A stretch of 64,000 nt of DNA, taken from Lacibacter cauensis. Lineage in GTDB: Bacteria > Bacteroidota > Bacteroidia > Chitinophagales > Chitinophagaceae. The notes under the pieces were generated by a model. It made no database searches. It worked only from the letters and a program-made list of their open reading frames with translations, and was not told the origin of the DNA. Positions within the stretch are counted from its first letter, which is position 1, and every line of letters begins with the position of its first letter. Made by a program: the position numbers and the translations under genes. The stretch lies in contig NZ_VLLE01000002.1 in the NCBI RefSeq assembly GCF_007830055.1, positions 879,953-943,952 of the forward strand, read 5' to 3'. Of the stretch, positions 42,837 to 51,192 are shown piece by piece.

Positions 42837-45569
42837 TCACTTCGTTTTAAACGCCGTACTAAACGCATATTTCCCCGAACCAACTTTCACCACCACATAT
42901 TCTTTCTCCTTACCCACTACCTGTAGTTCTTTTACTAACGCCAGCGGCTGACCGCTTTCCAACACATCGGTTGCTGCAGCTGCTGGAATATAAATGGTGG
43001 CGGTTGTATTGGCCGGCACTTCTGCATGCAACATCAGTTGTCCATTCTCCAGTTTCCAGCCACTGCTGAGTGTACCGTATTGCGTTTCGTAGCTGGCAGA
43101 TGCATGGGTGAACTTGCCACCCACATGCGGCTGTATACGGATCTTCTTATAACCGATACCATCTTTATCAATATCCAGACCAACCATTACACGATACATC
43201 CAGTCGCCGATGGCGCCGTATGCATAATGGTTAAAGGAGTTCATGGTAATGGCCTGGAAATCGCCGTTGGTTCGGATACCATCCCAACGTTCCCAAATAG
43301 TAGTAGCGCCTTTTGTTACAGGATACAACCACGATGGATAGGTTTTTTGCAGCAACAGGGTATACGCCACATCGCTGTAACCATAACGACTCAACACATG
43401 ACACAAATAAGGCGTGCCCAGAAACCCGGTGGTTAAATGATTGCCGTATTGTTTGATGTTGTTCACCAAACGATCGGCCGCCTGCTGACGTAATGCTTCG
43501 GGAAACAGATCGAACTGCAGGGCCAGCACATACGATGTTTGCGTGTTGCTCATCGTAGCACCATTGGGCGTTGTGTATTCGTTGATGAAAGCTGTTTTGA
43601 TGCGTTGCAGTAAGGCAGTGTAGGTGGCCACATCATCTGCTTTTCCTAATTCTTTGGCAGCATTGATGAGTAACTGTGTAGAGTAAGCGTAAAAGCATTG
43701 TGCAATTAAAAACTTATTGGTGATGGCGGCTTTACCATCGTTATCATCGGCCATGGTGTAAAACAACCAGTCACCGAAATGATCGCCTTTGTTCCAGAGA
43801 TCGTTGGTACTCTGGCTTTGCATATAACCTACCCATGCTTTCATGCTGCTGTACTGGTTTTCTAAAATGCGTTTATCGCCATACACCAGATACATTTCCC
43901 AGGGAATGATGGTTGAAACATCGGCCCAGCCTGCACTGCCGCCTGCTGCCCATCCTTCTTCGCCCAATACATTGGGGATGACATGTGGTACACTTCCGCT
44001 TTTTGTTTGATCGGCTTTTACATCTTTCAACCATTTGGTAAAGAAATTATTCACGCCTCGTAAGAACGTGGCGGTGCGGAAGAACGCCTGTGCATCACCT
44101 GTCCAGCCCATACGTTCATCACGCTGCGGACAATCGGTGGGCACATCTAAAAAGTTTCCCCTTAATCCCCATTCGATATTATGCTGCAGTTGATTGATGA
44201 GTGTATCGGATGAAGTGAAGCTGCCTGTTTGCTGCATAGCCGAATACAACGCAACGGCAGTAAAATTCTGTGGCTGTAATTCAGTAGTAATACCTTCTAC
44301 TTTGATGTAACGAAAACCAAAGAACGTGAAATGCGGCTCAAAGATTTCCTCGCCGTTTCCTTTGAGCACATACACGGCCTGTGCTTTTGCGCCACGCAGA
44401 TTCTCGGTATAGAAATTTCCGTTCTTGTCTAACACTTCTGCATGTGATACTTTGATGGTATCGCCGCTTTTACCCCTCGCTTTTATTTGCACCCAACCCA
44501 CCAGGTTTTGTCCAAAGTCGATGACCTTTTCTCCCTTGGATGTAGTGATGACTTTACCATTCGTAAATGTCTCCTGTTTCTTGATCGGCTCGTTATAGGT
44601 TGCTACCAACACCTCTTTTGATGCGTTGGATGTTTTTACGGCAGACCAGTTGTTATCGTTGTAGCCGGGCAACGTCCAGCCACTCTTTTCTTTTGTTGCA
44701 TCCACCACTTCACCCTGGTAAATACCATTGGAGCGGATAGCACCGGTGGAAGATTTCCAGCTTGCATCCGAAACAATGCTTGCAGTTGTTCCATCGGTAT
44801 AAACGATCTCCAGTTGAAACAGCAGTGCAATATCTTTTCCATAAATATTTCTCCGATGATCGAAGGAGAAGTTGCCACGATACCAACCATCGCCCAATGT
44901 AACTGCAAGAACGTTTGCTCCATTCTTCAACAGATCAGTTACATCGTAAGCCTGGTATTGCAGACGTTTGTTATAACTCGTCCAGCCAGGCGTGAGATAG
45001 GCATCTCCTACCCGTTTGCCGTTGATCTGTGCTTCGTATAAACCATGTGCAGTAATGTAAGCGGTTGCTGCTTTTATTTTCTTTCCACTGCTGAATTCTT
45101 TGCGCATGAGTGGTGCTGCAAATTGGTTGTCTTCGGTATAACCGGGTTCGATCCATTGGGCTTTCCAGTCTGATGGTTTTAATAAACCCATTTGCCAGGA
45201 TGCAACTGCACTCCATGCCGATGCTTGGCCCTTGTTATCCCACACACGCACCTGCCAGTAATATTTTTTGTTTGCTTGTAAGGCAGCTCCATTGTAGGGC
45301 ACATGAATCGATTGATCGGATGTGATCTTTCCGCTCTTCCATGCATCAGCTTTTGCTAATGCCGCTGCATCGGTGGCTACTCTTATTTCATACGCCGATT
45401 GCATAACATTCCGTTGAGCAGAATTTAACTGCCAGCTGAAATATGGTTGTACCACATCAAGCCCGATGGGGTTGGTTAGGTTTTCTGTTTTGAGATGATC
45501 GACTTTTACCTGTGCGAATACTGATACGACCAGCAATTGAAGGAAGAGAAGAAAGCTGACTTTTTTCAT
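42837..45569 (-). CDS. Alpha-L-rhamnosidase, GH78 family
   Basis: A 910-residue secreted enzyme with signal peptide MKKVSFLLFLQLLVVSVFAQ. N-terminal fibronectin-like and jelly-roll domains (YFSWQLNSAQRNVMQSAYEI, GDGWYRGNFSFDHRRNIYG) lead into the (alpha/alpha)6 catalytic domain, with DCPQRDERMGWTGDAQ near residues 480-495 containing the conserved acidic residues, GWADVSTIIPWEMYLVYGD, and WERWDGIRTNGDF further on. A C-terminal beta domain follows. It removes terminal alpha-L-rhamnose from rhamnogalacturonan products or arabinogalactan. It is the leftmost gene of the third cluster, beside the repeat region. Confidence 0.95.
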   Translation of the reverse strand: MKKVSFLLFLQLLVVSVFAQVKVDHLKTENLTNPIGLDVVQPYFSWQLNSAQRNVMQSAYEIRVATDAAALAKADAWKSGKITSDQSIHVPYNGAALQANKKYYWQVRVWDNKGQASAWSAVASWQMGLLKPSDWKAQWIEPGYTEDNQFAAPLMRKEFSSGKKIKAATAYITAHGLYEAQINGKRVGDAYLTPGWTSYNKRLQYQAYDVTDLLKNGANVLAVTLGDGWYRGNFSFDHRRNIYGKDIALLFQLEIVYTDGTTASIVSDASWKSSTGAIRSNGIYQGEVVDATKEKSGWTLPGYNDNNWSAVKTSNASKEVLVATYNEPIKKQETFTNGKVITTSKGEKVIDFGQNLVGWVQIKARGKSGDTIKVSHAEVLDKNGNFYTENLRGAKAQAVYVLKGNGEEIFEPHFTFFGFRYIKVEGITTELQPQNFTAVALYSAMQQTGSFTSSDTLINQLQHNIEWGLRGNFLDVPTDCPQRDERMGWTGDAQAFFRTATFLRGVNNFFTKWLKDVKADQTKSGSVPHVIPNVLGEEGWAAGGSAGWADVSTIIPWEMYLVYGDKRILENQYSSMKAWVGYMQSQSTNDLWNKGDHFGDWLFYTMADDNDGKAAITNKFLIAQCFYAYSTQLLINAAKELGKADDVATYTALLQRIKTAFINEYTTPNGATMSNTQTSYVLALQFDLFPEALRQQAADRLVNNIKQYGNHLTTGFLGTPYLCHVLSRYGYSDVAYTLLLQKTYPSWLYPVTKGATTIWERWDGIRTNGDFQAITMNSFNHYAYGAIGDWMYRVMVGLDIDKDGIGYKKIRIQPHVGGKFTHASASYETQYGTLSSGWKLENGQLMLHAEVPANTTATIYIPAAAATDVLESGQPLALVKELQVVGKEKEYVVVKVGSGKYAFSTAFKTK

Positions 45570-45655
45570 GATGATATAAATGAGAATGATTTTATTCTAA
45601 AACCGTTTCAATCTGCATACAATCTCCACAGCTCAGCACAAGTGATCCTGCTTTT

Positions 45656-45732
45656 TGTCATTCCGAGGCACGAGGAATCTGTTCATCCTTTGTACTACAG
45701 CCCAACAGATCCCTCCTTCGTCGGGATGACAG
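45656..45732. repeat. TGTCATTCCG palindromic repeat, copy 2
   Basis: TGTCATTCCGAGGCACGAGG to CGTCGGGATGACAG, with ACAGCCCAACAGATCCCTCC in the middle; the same layout as 42521-42597. Confidence 0.85.
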
Positions 45733-45759
45733 CTATAATGCATCTATCTGGCTACGTTA

Positions 45760-45836
45760 GACCTGACAGGTTTATTCACTGCATGATTCTTGCCGATTAA
45801 ATGCAGTTGGCATGATAGCACTTAACCTGTCAGGTC
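45760..45836. repeat. Palindromic element with GACCTGACAGGTT arms, copy 3
   Basis: Arms at 45760-45772 and 45824-45836 around 51 bp. The inner sequence is recognisably like copy 2 (CTTGC...GCAGTT...GC.CTT). Confidence 0.85.
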
Positions 45837-45856
45837 GTTTATACACGGGCAGACAT

Positions 45857-46846
45857 TTATCCTAACACTGTTTCAATCTGCTTTAATTCATCTGCACTAA
45901 ACTGCAAATTATTTAAACAGGCAACTGAATCTAACAACTGAGCTGATGAACTTGCACCAATGAGTACCGATGTAACCCGTTCATCTTTTAACAACCAGGC
46001 CAAGGCCATTTGTGCTAATGATTGATTGCGTGTAATGGCAATGTCGTTGAGCGCTCTCACTTTCGCCAACACTTCTTCGGTAATCTGTTCCTGTTTTAAA
46101 AACACACCTCTGGTTGCACGTGAGCCTTCCGGAATACCTTTGAGATATTTATTCGTTAAAAGCCCCTGCGCCAACGGAGAGAACGGAATACAACCCACAC
46201 CATTTGCTTCCAATACATCCAGCAATCCATCTTTCTCTACCCACCGTTCAAACATCGAATACTTGGGTTGATGAATTAAGCAAGGTGTACCCAATTCTTT
46301 TAAGATCGCAAATGCTTTTGCTGCATCTTCACTTTTGTAATTGGAAATGCCCACATACAACGCCTTACCCTGACGAACAATCAAATCCAATGCTGCCATC
46401 GTTTCTTCCAAGGGTGTGTTGGGATCGGGACGATGATGATAAAAGATATCAACATAATCCAATTGCATGCGTTTTAAACTCTGGTTTAAACTGGCAACTA
46501 AATTTTTCTTACTGCCCCACTCGCCATAAGGGCCGGGCCACATATAATAACCTGCCTTGGTGGAGATAATCAACTCATCACGGTAAGCAGCAAAGTCCTG
46601 TTTTAAAATTTTTCCGAAGTTGATTTCGGCACTGCCGGGAGGCGGGCCGTAGTTATTGGCAAGATCGAAATGGGTAATGCCGCAATCAAAAGCTGTATGC
46701 AGGGTTTTGCGATACACGGCTTCATCATCCATATCGCCGAAATTGTGCCAGAGCCCAAGTGATAAAGCTGATAACTGGATACCGCTTTTGCCGCAGCGGC
46801 GGTACTGCATTTGCTGATAACGTTGTTCGTTTGCTGAGTAGGCCAT
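45857..46846 (-). CDS. Aldo/keto reductase, YghZ-like
   Basis: A 329-residue cytoplasmic NADPH-dependent reductase. Catalytic elements are FDLANNYGPPPGSAE with the Tyr near residue 66, IISTKAGYYMWPGPYGEWGS with the Lys near 97, and DIFYHHRPDPNTPLEET with the His near 138. SVLIGASSSAQLLD is the C-terminal cofactor loop. MWPGPYG is a signature of the YghZ/L-glyceraldehyde-3-phosphate reductase group. In this cluster it may handle an aldehyde from deoxysugar catabolism (for example lactaldehyde from rhamnose or fucose), an inference from context only. It is the only enzyme of the third cluster without a signal peptide. Confidence 0.9.
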   Translation of the reverse strand: MAYSANEQRYQQMQYRRCGKSGIQLSALSLGLWHNFGDMDDEAVYRKTLHTAFDCGITHFDLANNYGPPPGSAEINFGKILKQDFAAYRDELIISTKAGYYMWPGPYGEWGSKKNLVASLNQSLKRMQLDYVDIFYHHRPDPNTPLEETMAALDLIVRQGKALYVGISNYKSEDAAKAFAILKELGTPCLIHQPKYSMFERWVEKDGLLDVLEANGVGCIPFSPLAQGLLTNKYLKGIPEGSRATRGVFLKQEQITEEVLAKVRALNDIAITRNQSLAQMALAWLLKDERVTSVLIGASSSAQLLDSVACLNNLQFSADELKQIETVLG

Positions 46847-46950
46847 TGTTTACATTATTTCAGCTTGAAAGGTAAGGGTTCAACGAATTGTTTATACACC
46901 TGTTTCTGCACAGTTGTGTACTTTAATCAAAACATATCTCAAAAATTACA

Positions 46951-47013
46951 CGTCACTGCGAGGCACGAAGCAGTCTCCCATACAAAAGATTGCTTCGCAA
47001 GCTCGCAATGACG
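46951..47013. repeat. CGTCACTGCGAGG palindromic repeat, copy 2
   Basis: CGTCACTGCGAGGCACGAAG to CAAGCTCGCAATGACG in the 177-bp gap upstream of the reductase; related to 1174-1229. Confidence 0.8.
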
Positions 47014-47023
47014 ACCAGAATCA

Positions 47024-48271
47024 TCAGTTTTTAAACGGCACATCATTCACTATAACATGGTTAAATGAAATGGCTTTATAATTTGTTTTCAACTCAGCCG
47101 TTTCAGCTTTGGCAATTATATTGCTGAACCAAATATTAGAAACTGTATCTGCCGGATTGCCCTGCATGGCCCCCACTGTTTTACACTGCACATTGAGATT
47201 GCTGAAGCTGATATTGCGTACAATGGCAAACGGCTTTTCGGTACTGCCACCCATATCATAGAACTGTGTCCACGGTGCCATGCTGATGATGGTGCCGCAT
47301 TTACCGGTGATATTTTCAATGCGGATGTTTTCATAAATCTGATACGTATCGGGGCGCATCTTCAACCGCAGGATTGATGTATTGTGCTCCATCTTGCAAT
47401 TACGCATCACAATATTGCGTGCATGAATACTTTCACTGCCCAGCGTTAAGGTTCCATGCGATTCACCAAATACACAGTCTTCAATTAAAATATCTTCCAC
47501 GACGCCGTTCTCTCCACGTTTGTGTGCATCGGGGCCCTTGCCTCCTTTAATACATACCGCATCATCATTCACCGATATATAACATTTACGGACAGTTACA
47601 CGTTTACACACATCAATATCAATCCCGTCGGTACTCGGTGCCTTCACCGGTTTAAAGGGTGAACGGATATCACAGTTTTCAATGAGCACATTGTTGCATT
47701 GGTATAAATGTGTGGTCCAGAAACCGGCATTGAGCAGTTTCACATCTTTAATGGTTACATTGTTGCTGCCCCAGATAAATATCAACCGTGGACGGTGCAC
47801 TTCCAGGTTGGTGGCGGAACGTCCGTGTTGTTTCACCGAATCACGATAGAACCAGAAATATTCCCAATACTTCAACCCATTACCGTCAATCGTACCTGGT
47901 CCATTGATCTGGAAACTATCAACATGATATGCATTGATGAGTGCTGCATAGTAATAAATACTTCTGCCTTCCATGCGTGAGGGAATCAACGGATAGTTAT
48001 CAATATGATCGGAACCTTTCAGCCTGGCTCCCTCCTGCAACAACAGTTTTGTTTTGGATTTGAAGAACAAAGCACCTGTCAAATACACACCTTTCGGAAT
48101 AACAATCGTACCACCACCGTTGGCTTCGGCTTTATCAATTACTTTTTGAATAGCGGCTGTCTGCAACTTTGTGCTGTCATTGCTGACTCCATAGTTGCTG
48201 ATGATGTATTCCTGTGCGTTTGCAACAGCTACAACTGCTAACCAGCTGATCAATGCGATTATTTGCTTCAT
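47024..48271 (-). CDS. Polygalacturonase-like glycoside hydrolase, GH28 family
   Basis: A 415-residue secreted beta-helix protein (signal peptide MKQIIALISWLAVVAVANAQ from the start at 48271). Catalytic motifs are STDGIDIDVC, VNDDAVCIKGG near residue 233, GESHGTLTLGSE near 270 in place of GHG, and LRLKMRPD near 303 in place of RIK. The variants suggest a specificity differing from classical endo-polygalacturonase. Its ATG overlaps the stop of the GH43 gene by 4 bp (ATGA), so the two are translationally coupled. A longer reading to 48322 lies inside the GH43 gene and is rejected. Confidence 0.9.
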   Translation of the reverse strand: MKQIIALISWLAVVAVANAQEYIISNYGVSNDSTKLQTAAIQKVIDKAEANGGGTIVIPKGVYLTGALFFKSKTKLLLQEGARLKGSDHIDNYPLIPSRMEGRSIYYYAALINAYHVDSFQINGPGTIDGNGLKYWEYFWFYRDSVKQHGRSATNLEVHRPRLIFIWGSNNVTIKDVKLLNAGFWTTHLYQCNNVLIENCDIRSPFKPVKAPSTDGIDIDVCKRVTVRKCYISVNDDAVCIKGGKGPDAHKRGENGVVEDILIEDCVFGESHGTLTLGSESIHARNIVMRNCKMEHNTSILRLKMRPDTYQIYENIRIENITGKCGTIISMAPWTQFYDMGGSTEKPFAIVRNISFSNLNVQCKTVGAMQGNPADTVSNIWFSNIIAKAETAELKTNYKAISFNHVIVNDVPFKN

Positions 48272-49311
48272 AAAATCTTTACTCCTTTTTTGTTGACTGC
48301 AATGGGTGCATCTCTGTCGCACACAATTTCATTGTTTACATATTTCAATTCGGCTACCTGTATCACACTTCGTTTGTCATCAAACGAACCTTTGGCTGCC
48401 GGGTTGGCTTTACTTCTGCCGGGATGTGTGAAATAGTACACAAACGCACGACCATCTTTATTCACTACTACATCACAATGTCCGCCAATGGCCTGGTCGT
48501 CTTTTCTTTTGCCGGGGTTTTCCAAAATGCGATTGGATTGTTTTGTCCAGTTCAACAGATCAGTTGATGAATACACTTCCATTCCTTTCCATGCATCCAC
48601 AATCATAAAGTATTTTCCCTGCCAAAAGAAAGTCTTTGGCCCTTCACCTCTTGCAGCAATGGCCTTGCCTTTATCCACCCAATTGTACAGGTCTTTGCTA
48701 TCGGCATAATAAATACTCTTGCCATCACGCTCATTGTTGTACCACATGCGAAAGGTTGTATCGTTGATTTGATACACTGATGCATCGATGACCTTTTGTC
48801 GTCCGATTTCATCGTCCGACCGGGCATTCACGAGTTTCAATGTTGATTGATAGTTCCAGTTTTGCAAATCCTTACTGGTGAGATGAACGATCACTCTCGG
48901 ATGATTCCAGTCTTTGAATGTGCCGGGTACATAGGTGAGATACATGTGATACGTTCCGTTGTGTTCAATGACATCGGGTGCCCAATGCGTATAACCAACA
49001 TCGGGACGATAGTTGATATTCGCCGTATCAACGTATTTCCAATGCACACCATCTTTGCTTTCTGCAATACCAATGCGTGTGCCATGCACCCACTGTACGG
49101 TTGAATCCTTTACGGAAGCCCGACGGTTGGTGTACAGCATCCACCATTTCTTTTTGGCTTTGTTGTAGATGATGACAGGATCTGCAGCGCCGTGATAGAC
49201 GGGATCATCGTATAAAGGTTTGGGGATGCTGTTGTTTTGTGCAGAAGAAGTTTGAACCACGAAGGCACAAAGCACACAAAGAATCACAAAGGAGGTTTTC
49301 AAATTCTTCAT
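48268..49311 (-). CDS. Glycoside hydrolase, GH43-like five-bladed propeller
   Basis: A 347-residue secreted protein. Propeller features are HGAADPVIIYNKAKKKWWML, RIGIAESKDGVHWKYVD, THWAPDVIEHNGTYHMYLTY, KVIDASVYQINDTTFRMWY and GEGPKTFFWQGKYFM with the likely acid Glu. The general fold is GH43/GH117-like; the exact family and substrate are uncertain. The start at 49311 gives MKNLKTSFVILCVLCAFVVQ as signal peptide, whose core ILCVLCAFVV is encoded by the interspersed TTTGTGTTCTTTGTG-type repeat. It is coupled to the GH28 gene downstream. Confidence 0.82.
   Translation of the reverse strand: MKNLKTSFVILCVLCAFVVQTSSAQNNSIPKPLYDDPVYHGAADPVIIYNKAKKKWWMLYTNRRASVKDSTVQWVHGTRIGIAESKDGVHWKYVDTANINYRPDVGYTHWAPDVIEHNGTYHMYLTYVPGTFKDWNHPRVIVHLTSKDLQNWNYQSTLKLVNARSDDEIGRQKVIDASVYQINDTTFRMWYNNERDGKSIYYADSKDLYNWVDKGKAIAARGEGPKTFFWQGKYFMIVDAWKGMEVYSSTDLLNWTKQSNRILENPGKRKDDQAIGGHCDVVVNKDGRAFVYYFTHPGRSKANPAAKGSFDDKRSVIQVAELKYVNNEIVCDRDAPIAVNKKGVKIL
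49253..49290. repeat. TTCGTGGTT repeat, coding copy in a signal peptide
   Basis: The minus strand reads TTTGTGATTCTTTGTGTGCT then TTGTGCCTTCGTGGTTCA. It encodes FVILCVLCAFVVQ of the GH43 signal peptide, in the same frame as the copy at 19390-19426. Confidence 0.75.
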
Positions 49312-49332
49312 TTTGATACAGCTTTTGTTTGC

Positions 49333-49356
49333 CCGTCTGACGCCCACGTCTGACGG
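49333..49356. repeat. 24-bp CGTCTGACG repeat, copy A
   Basis: CCGTCTGACG, then CCCA, then CGTCTGACGG. It is the reverse complement of 49491-49514 with one difference. Confidence 0.75.
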
Positions 49357-49410
49357 AGTTTAATCATTGTATAACCCACCCCTTTTATCATGCTGATTTT
49401 GCAAGATATT

Positions 49411-49436
49411 GCCACCCCTCCCAAGAGGGGATTGAC
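49411..49436. repeat. CCCCTCCCAAGAGGGGATT hairpin repeat, copy 2
   Basis: A CCCCTCCCAAGAGGGGATTG hairpin in the gap between GH29 and GH43; related to 22453-22482. Confidence 0.55.
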
Positions 49437-49532
49437 ATGCAGAATGCTCATCACTCATTACAGATTACTCATCATTCATTTTCCATTCATCCGTCAGACG
49501 AGGGCGTCAGACGGAGCTCATTCATCATTCAT
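49437..49532. repeat. Low-complexity CATCACTCATT region
   Basis: Imperfect steps of CATCACTCATT / CATCATTCAT interrupted by the 24-bp GTCAGACG unit, ending at the GH29 stop region. It is non-coding here. Confidence 0.7.
49491..49514. repeat. 24-bp CGTCAGACG repeat, copy B
   Basis: CCGTCAGACG, then AGGG, then CGTCAGACGG. Copies A (inverted) and C (54201-54224) are nearly identical. Confidence 0.75.
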
Positions 49533-49535
49533 CAC

Positions 49536-51188
49536 TCATCCCACCACCTTCAATGCATTTGCATAAAACTCTGCAGGTCGGTTTTCGGGAAAGCTTACCA
49601 GCAATCCTTCTGCTGTTTGTTCAAATGCCAGTGTTTGTTTGGTACTCAGTAATTCAACCTTGCTTATTTTCTTTTTGTAGTGTTGACTGTTGCTGCCCAA
49701 ATTTTTAATGAGCACTTTGCCATTCTCCGGCCAGCCCATCACCGTTGCATACAACACATCGTCTTTCACCACAAAACGGATATCCTGCGCTTCCATGGGT
49801 TTGCCCTTGCCTTCGTTAAAACCTTGCGCTGATAAAGGTGCTGTGTTCTCCAATGCAGGTCCTTCGCCAAAAATGTTCCATGGCCTTGTATCGTAAATGC
49901 TTTCGCTGTTCGCTTTCATCCAACGGCCGATCTCTTCAACAATCTTTCGTTCATCACTGTCAATGGTGCCGTTGCCTTTCACCGGTACACTTAACATGAG
50001 GTTGCCATTCTTACTCACCACATCCACCAATGTATGCACAACAGTTTTTGCAGACTTATACCGATGATTATCGAAAATGGGTTTATTATAATGCCAGCTG
50101 CCGATGCAGGTATCGGTTTGCCAGGGCAATGGTTCAATGCTGTTGCTTTGTCCACGTTCAATATCCCACACCATACATTTGCGTTGCTGCTCGTTCAATA
50201 TTTTTCCGTTGATAACAGCTTGTAATGATCCTTTTGTTTTGATGCTTTTGTTATACAGATGAGCAGCGATCTTTAAACCCACATCACTGATGGGATATAA
50301 AGGCAATACTGTATCATCGAAGTACACAACATCGGGATCGTATTTATCAATGAGATCAATGGTGCGTTTGAAAAACTTCTCACAATACGCTTTATCCGGT
50401 ACACTTACACCTGCACCCCAATCCCACTGCGCATGGATTACGCCATTATCATTACTCTCTTTACTCAATGCATGATTTTGTGCATACAGTTCCTGCGGAT
50501 CCAATCCTTCCCACCATTTTCCTTTGCCATCTTTTTTTGTGAGTTTACCATCGTAAGAAATACCGGCTTTCGGTCCGTTCTTATCCGATCGTTGTGCAGT
50601 TTCGTACCAACTCCATGCATGTGCGGCATGTACACTCACACCAAAATGCAAACCTTGTTTGCGTGCAGCTTTGGCCCAACCTCCCACTAAATCTTTCTTG
50701 GGTCCTATTTTGGTTGAATTCCATTTGTGATACTTGCTATTGTACAAGTCGAAATTATCATGATGGTTTGCGAGTGCCATAAAATATTTGGCACCAGCAT
50801 TTTTATACAACTCCAACAATTCATCAGGATTCCACTGATCTGCCTTCCATGCATTGATGACATCTTTAAAACCAAACTCTGACGGATGACCATACTTTGC
50901 AACATGGTAGTTGTATTTGCCATTTCCTTCCATGTACATCTCCCGTGCATACCAATCACCAAACTCGGGTTCGCACTGCGGTCCCCAATGGGCCCAGATG
51001 CCGAACTTGGCATTGCGGTACCAATCAGGCGTTTTGTATTGCTGCAATGAATCCCAGTTGGGTTGAAAAGGTCCGTCTGCAATCTTCAGATCATCTCCTG
51101 AAAAGAAAGCAGCAGCATCGGCATGTTGTGCCAGCCATACTGCAGGAACAGAAGCAGCTAATTGCTTCAGTAAGGTTCTACGGTGCAT
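49536..51188 (-). CDS. Alpha-L-fucosidase-like glycoside hydrolase, GH29 family
   Basis: A 550-residue exported protein. The N-terminus MHRRTLLKQLAASVPAVWLA has a twin-Arg-like start and an Ala-rich cleavage region, unlike the ordinary signal peptides of its neighbours. GH29 features are WYRNAKFGIWAHWGPQ, DWYAREMYMEG, YFMALANHHDNFDLYNS, HFGVSVHAAHAWSWYE and the nucleophile Asp in VVYFDDTVLP near residue 287. KNGNLMLSVPVKGNGTI closes the barrel. The separate HHDNFD and SVHAAHAW motifs differ from the GH29 at 25090, so a different fucoside or a galactoside may be the substrate. It follows GH106 by 4 bp. Confidence 0.88.
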   Translation of the reverse strand: MHRRTLLKQLAASVPAVWLAQHADAAAFFSGDDLKIADGPFQPNWDSLQQYKTPDWYRNAKFGIWAHWGPQCEPEFGDWYAREMYMEGNGKYNYHVAKYGHPSEFGFKDVINAWKADQWNPDELLELYKNAGAKYFMALANHHDNFDLYNSKYHKWNSTKIGPKKDLVGGWAKAARKQGLHFGVSVHAAHAWSWYETAQRSDKNGPKAGISYDGKLTKKDGKGKWWEGLDPQELYAQNHALSKESNDNGVIHAQWDWGAGVSVPDKAYCEKFFKRTIDLIDKYDPDVVYFDDTVLPLYPISDVGLKIAAHLYNKSIKTKGSLQAVINGKILNEQQRKCMVWDIERGQSNSIEPLPWQTDTCIGSWHYNKPIFDNHRYKSAKTVVHTLVDVVSKNGNLMLSVPVKGNGTIDSDERKIVEEIGRWMKANSESIYDTRPWNIFGEGPALENTAPLSAQGFNEGKGKPMEAQDIRFVVKDDVLYATVMGWPENGKVLIKNLGSNSQHYKKKISKVELLSTKQTLAFEQTAEGLLVSFPENRPAEFYANALKVVG

Positions 51189-51192
51189 ACAA

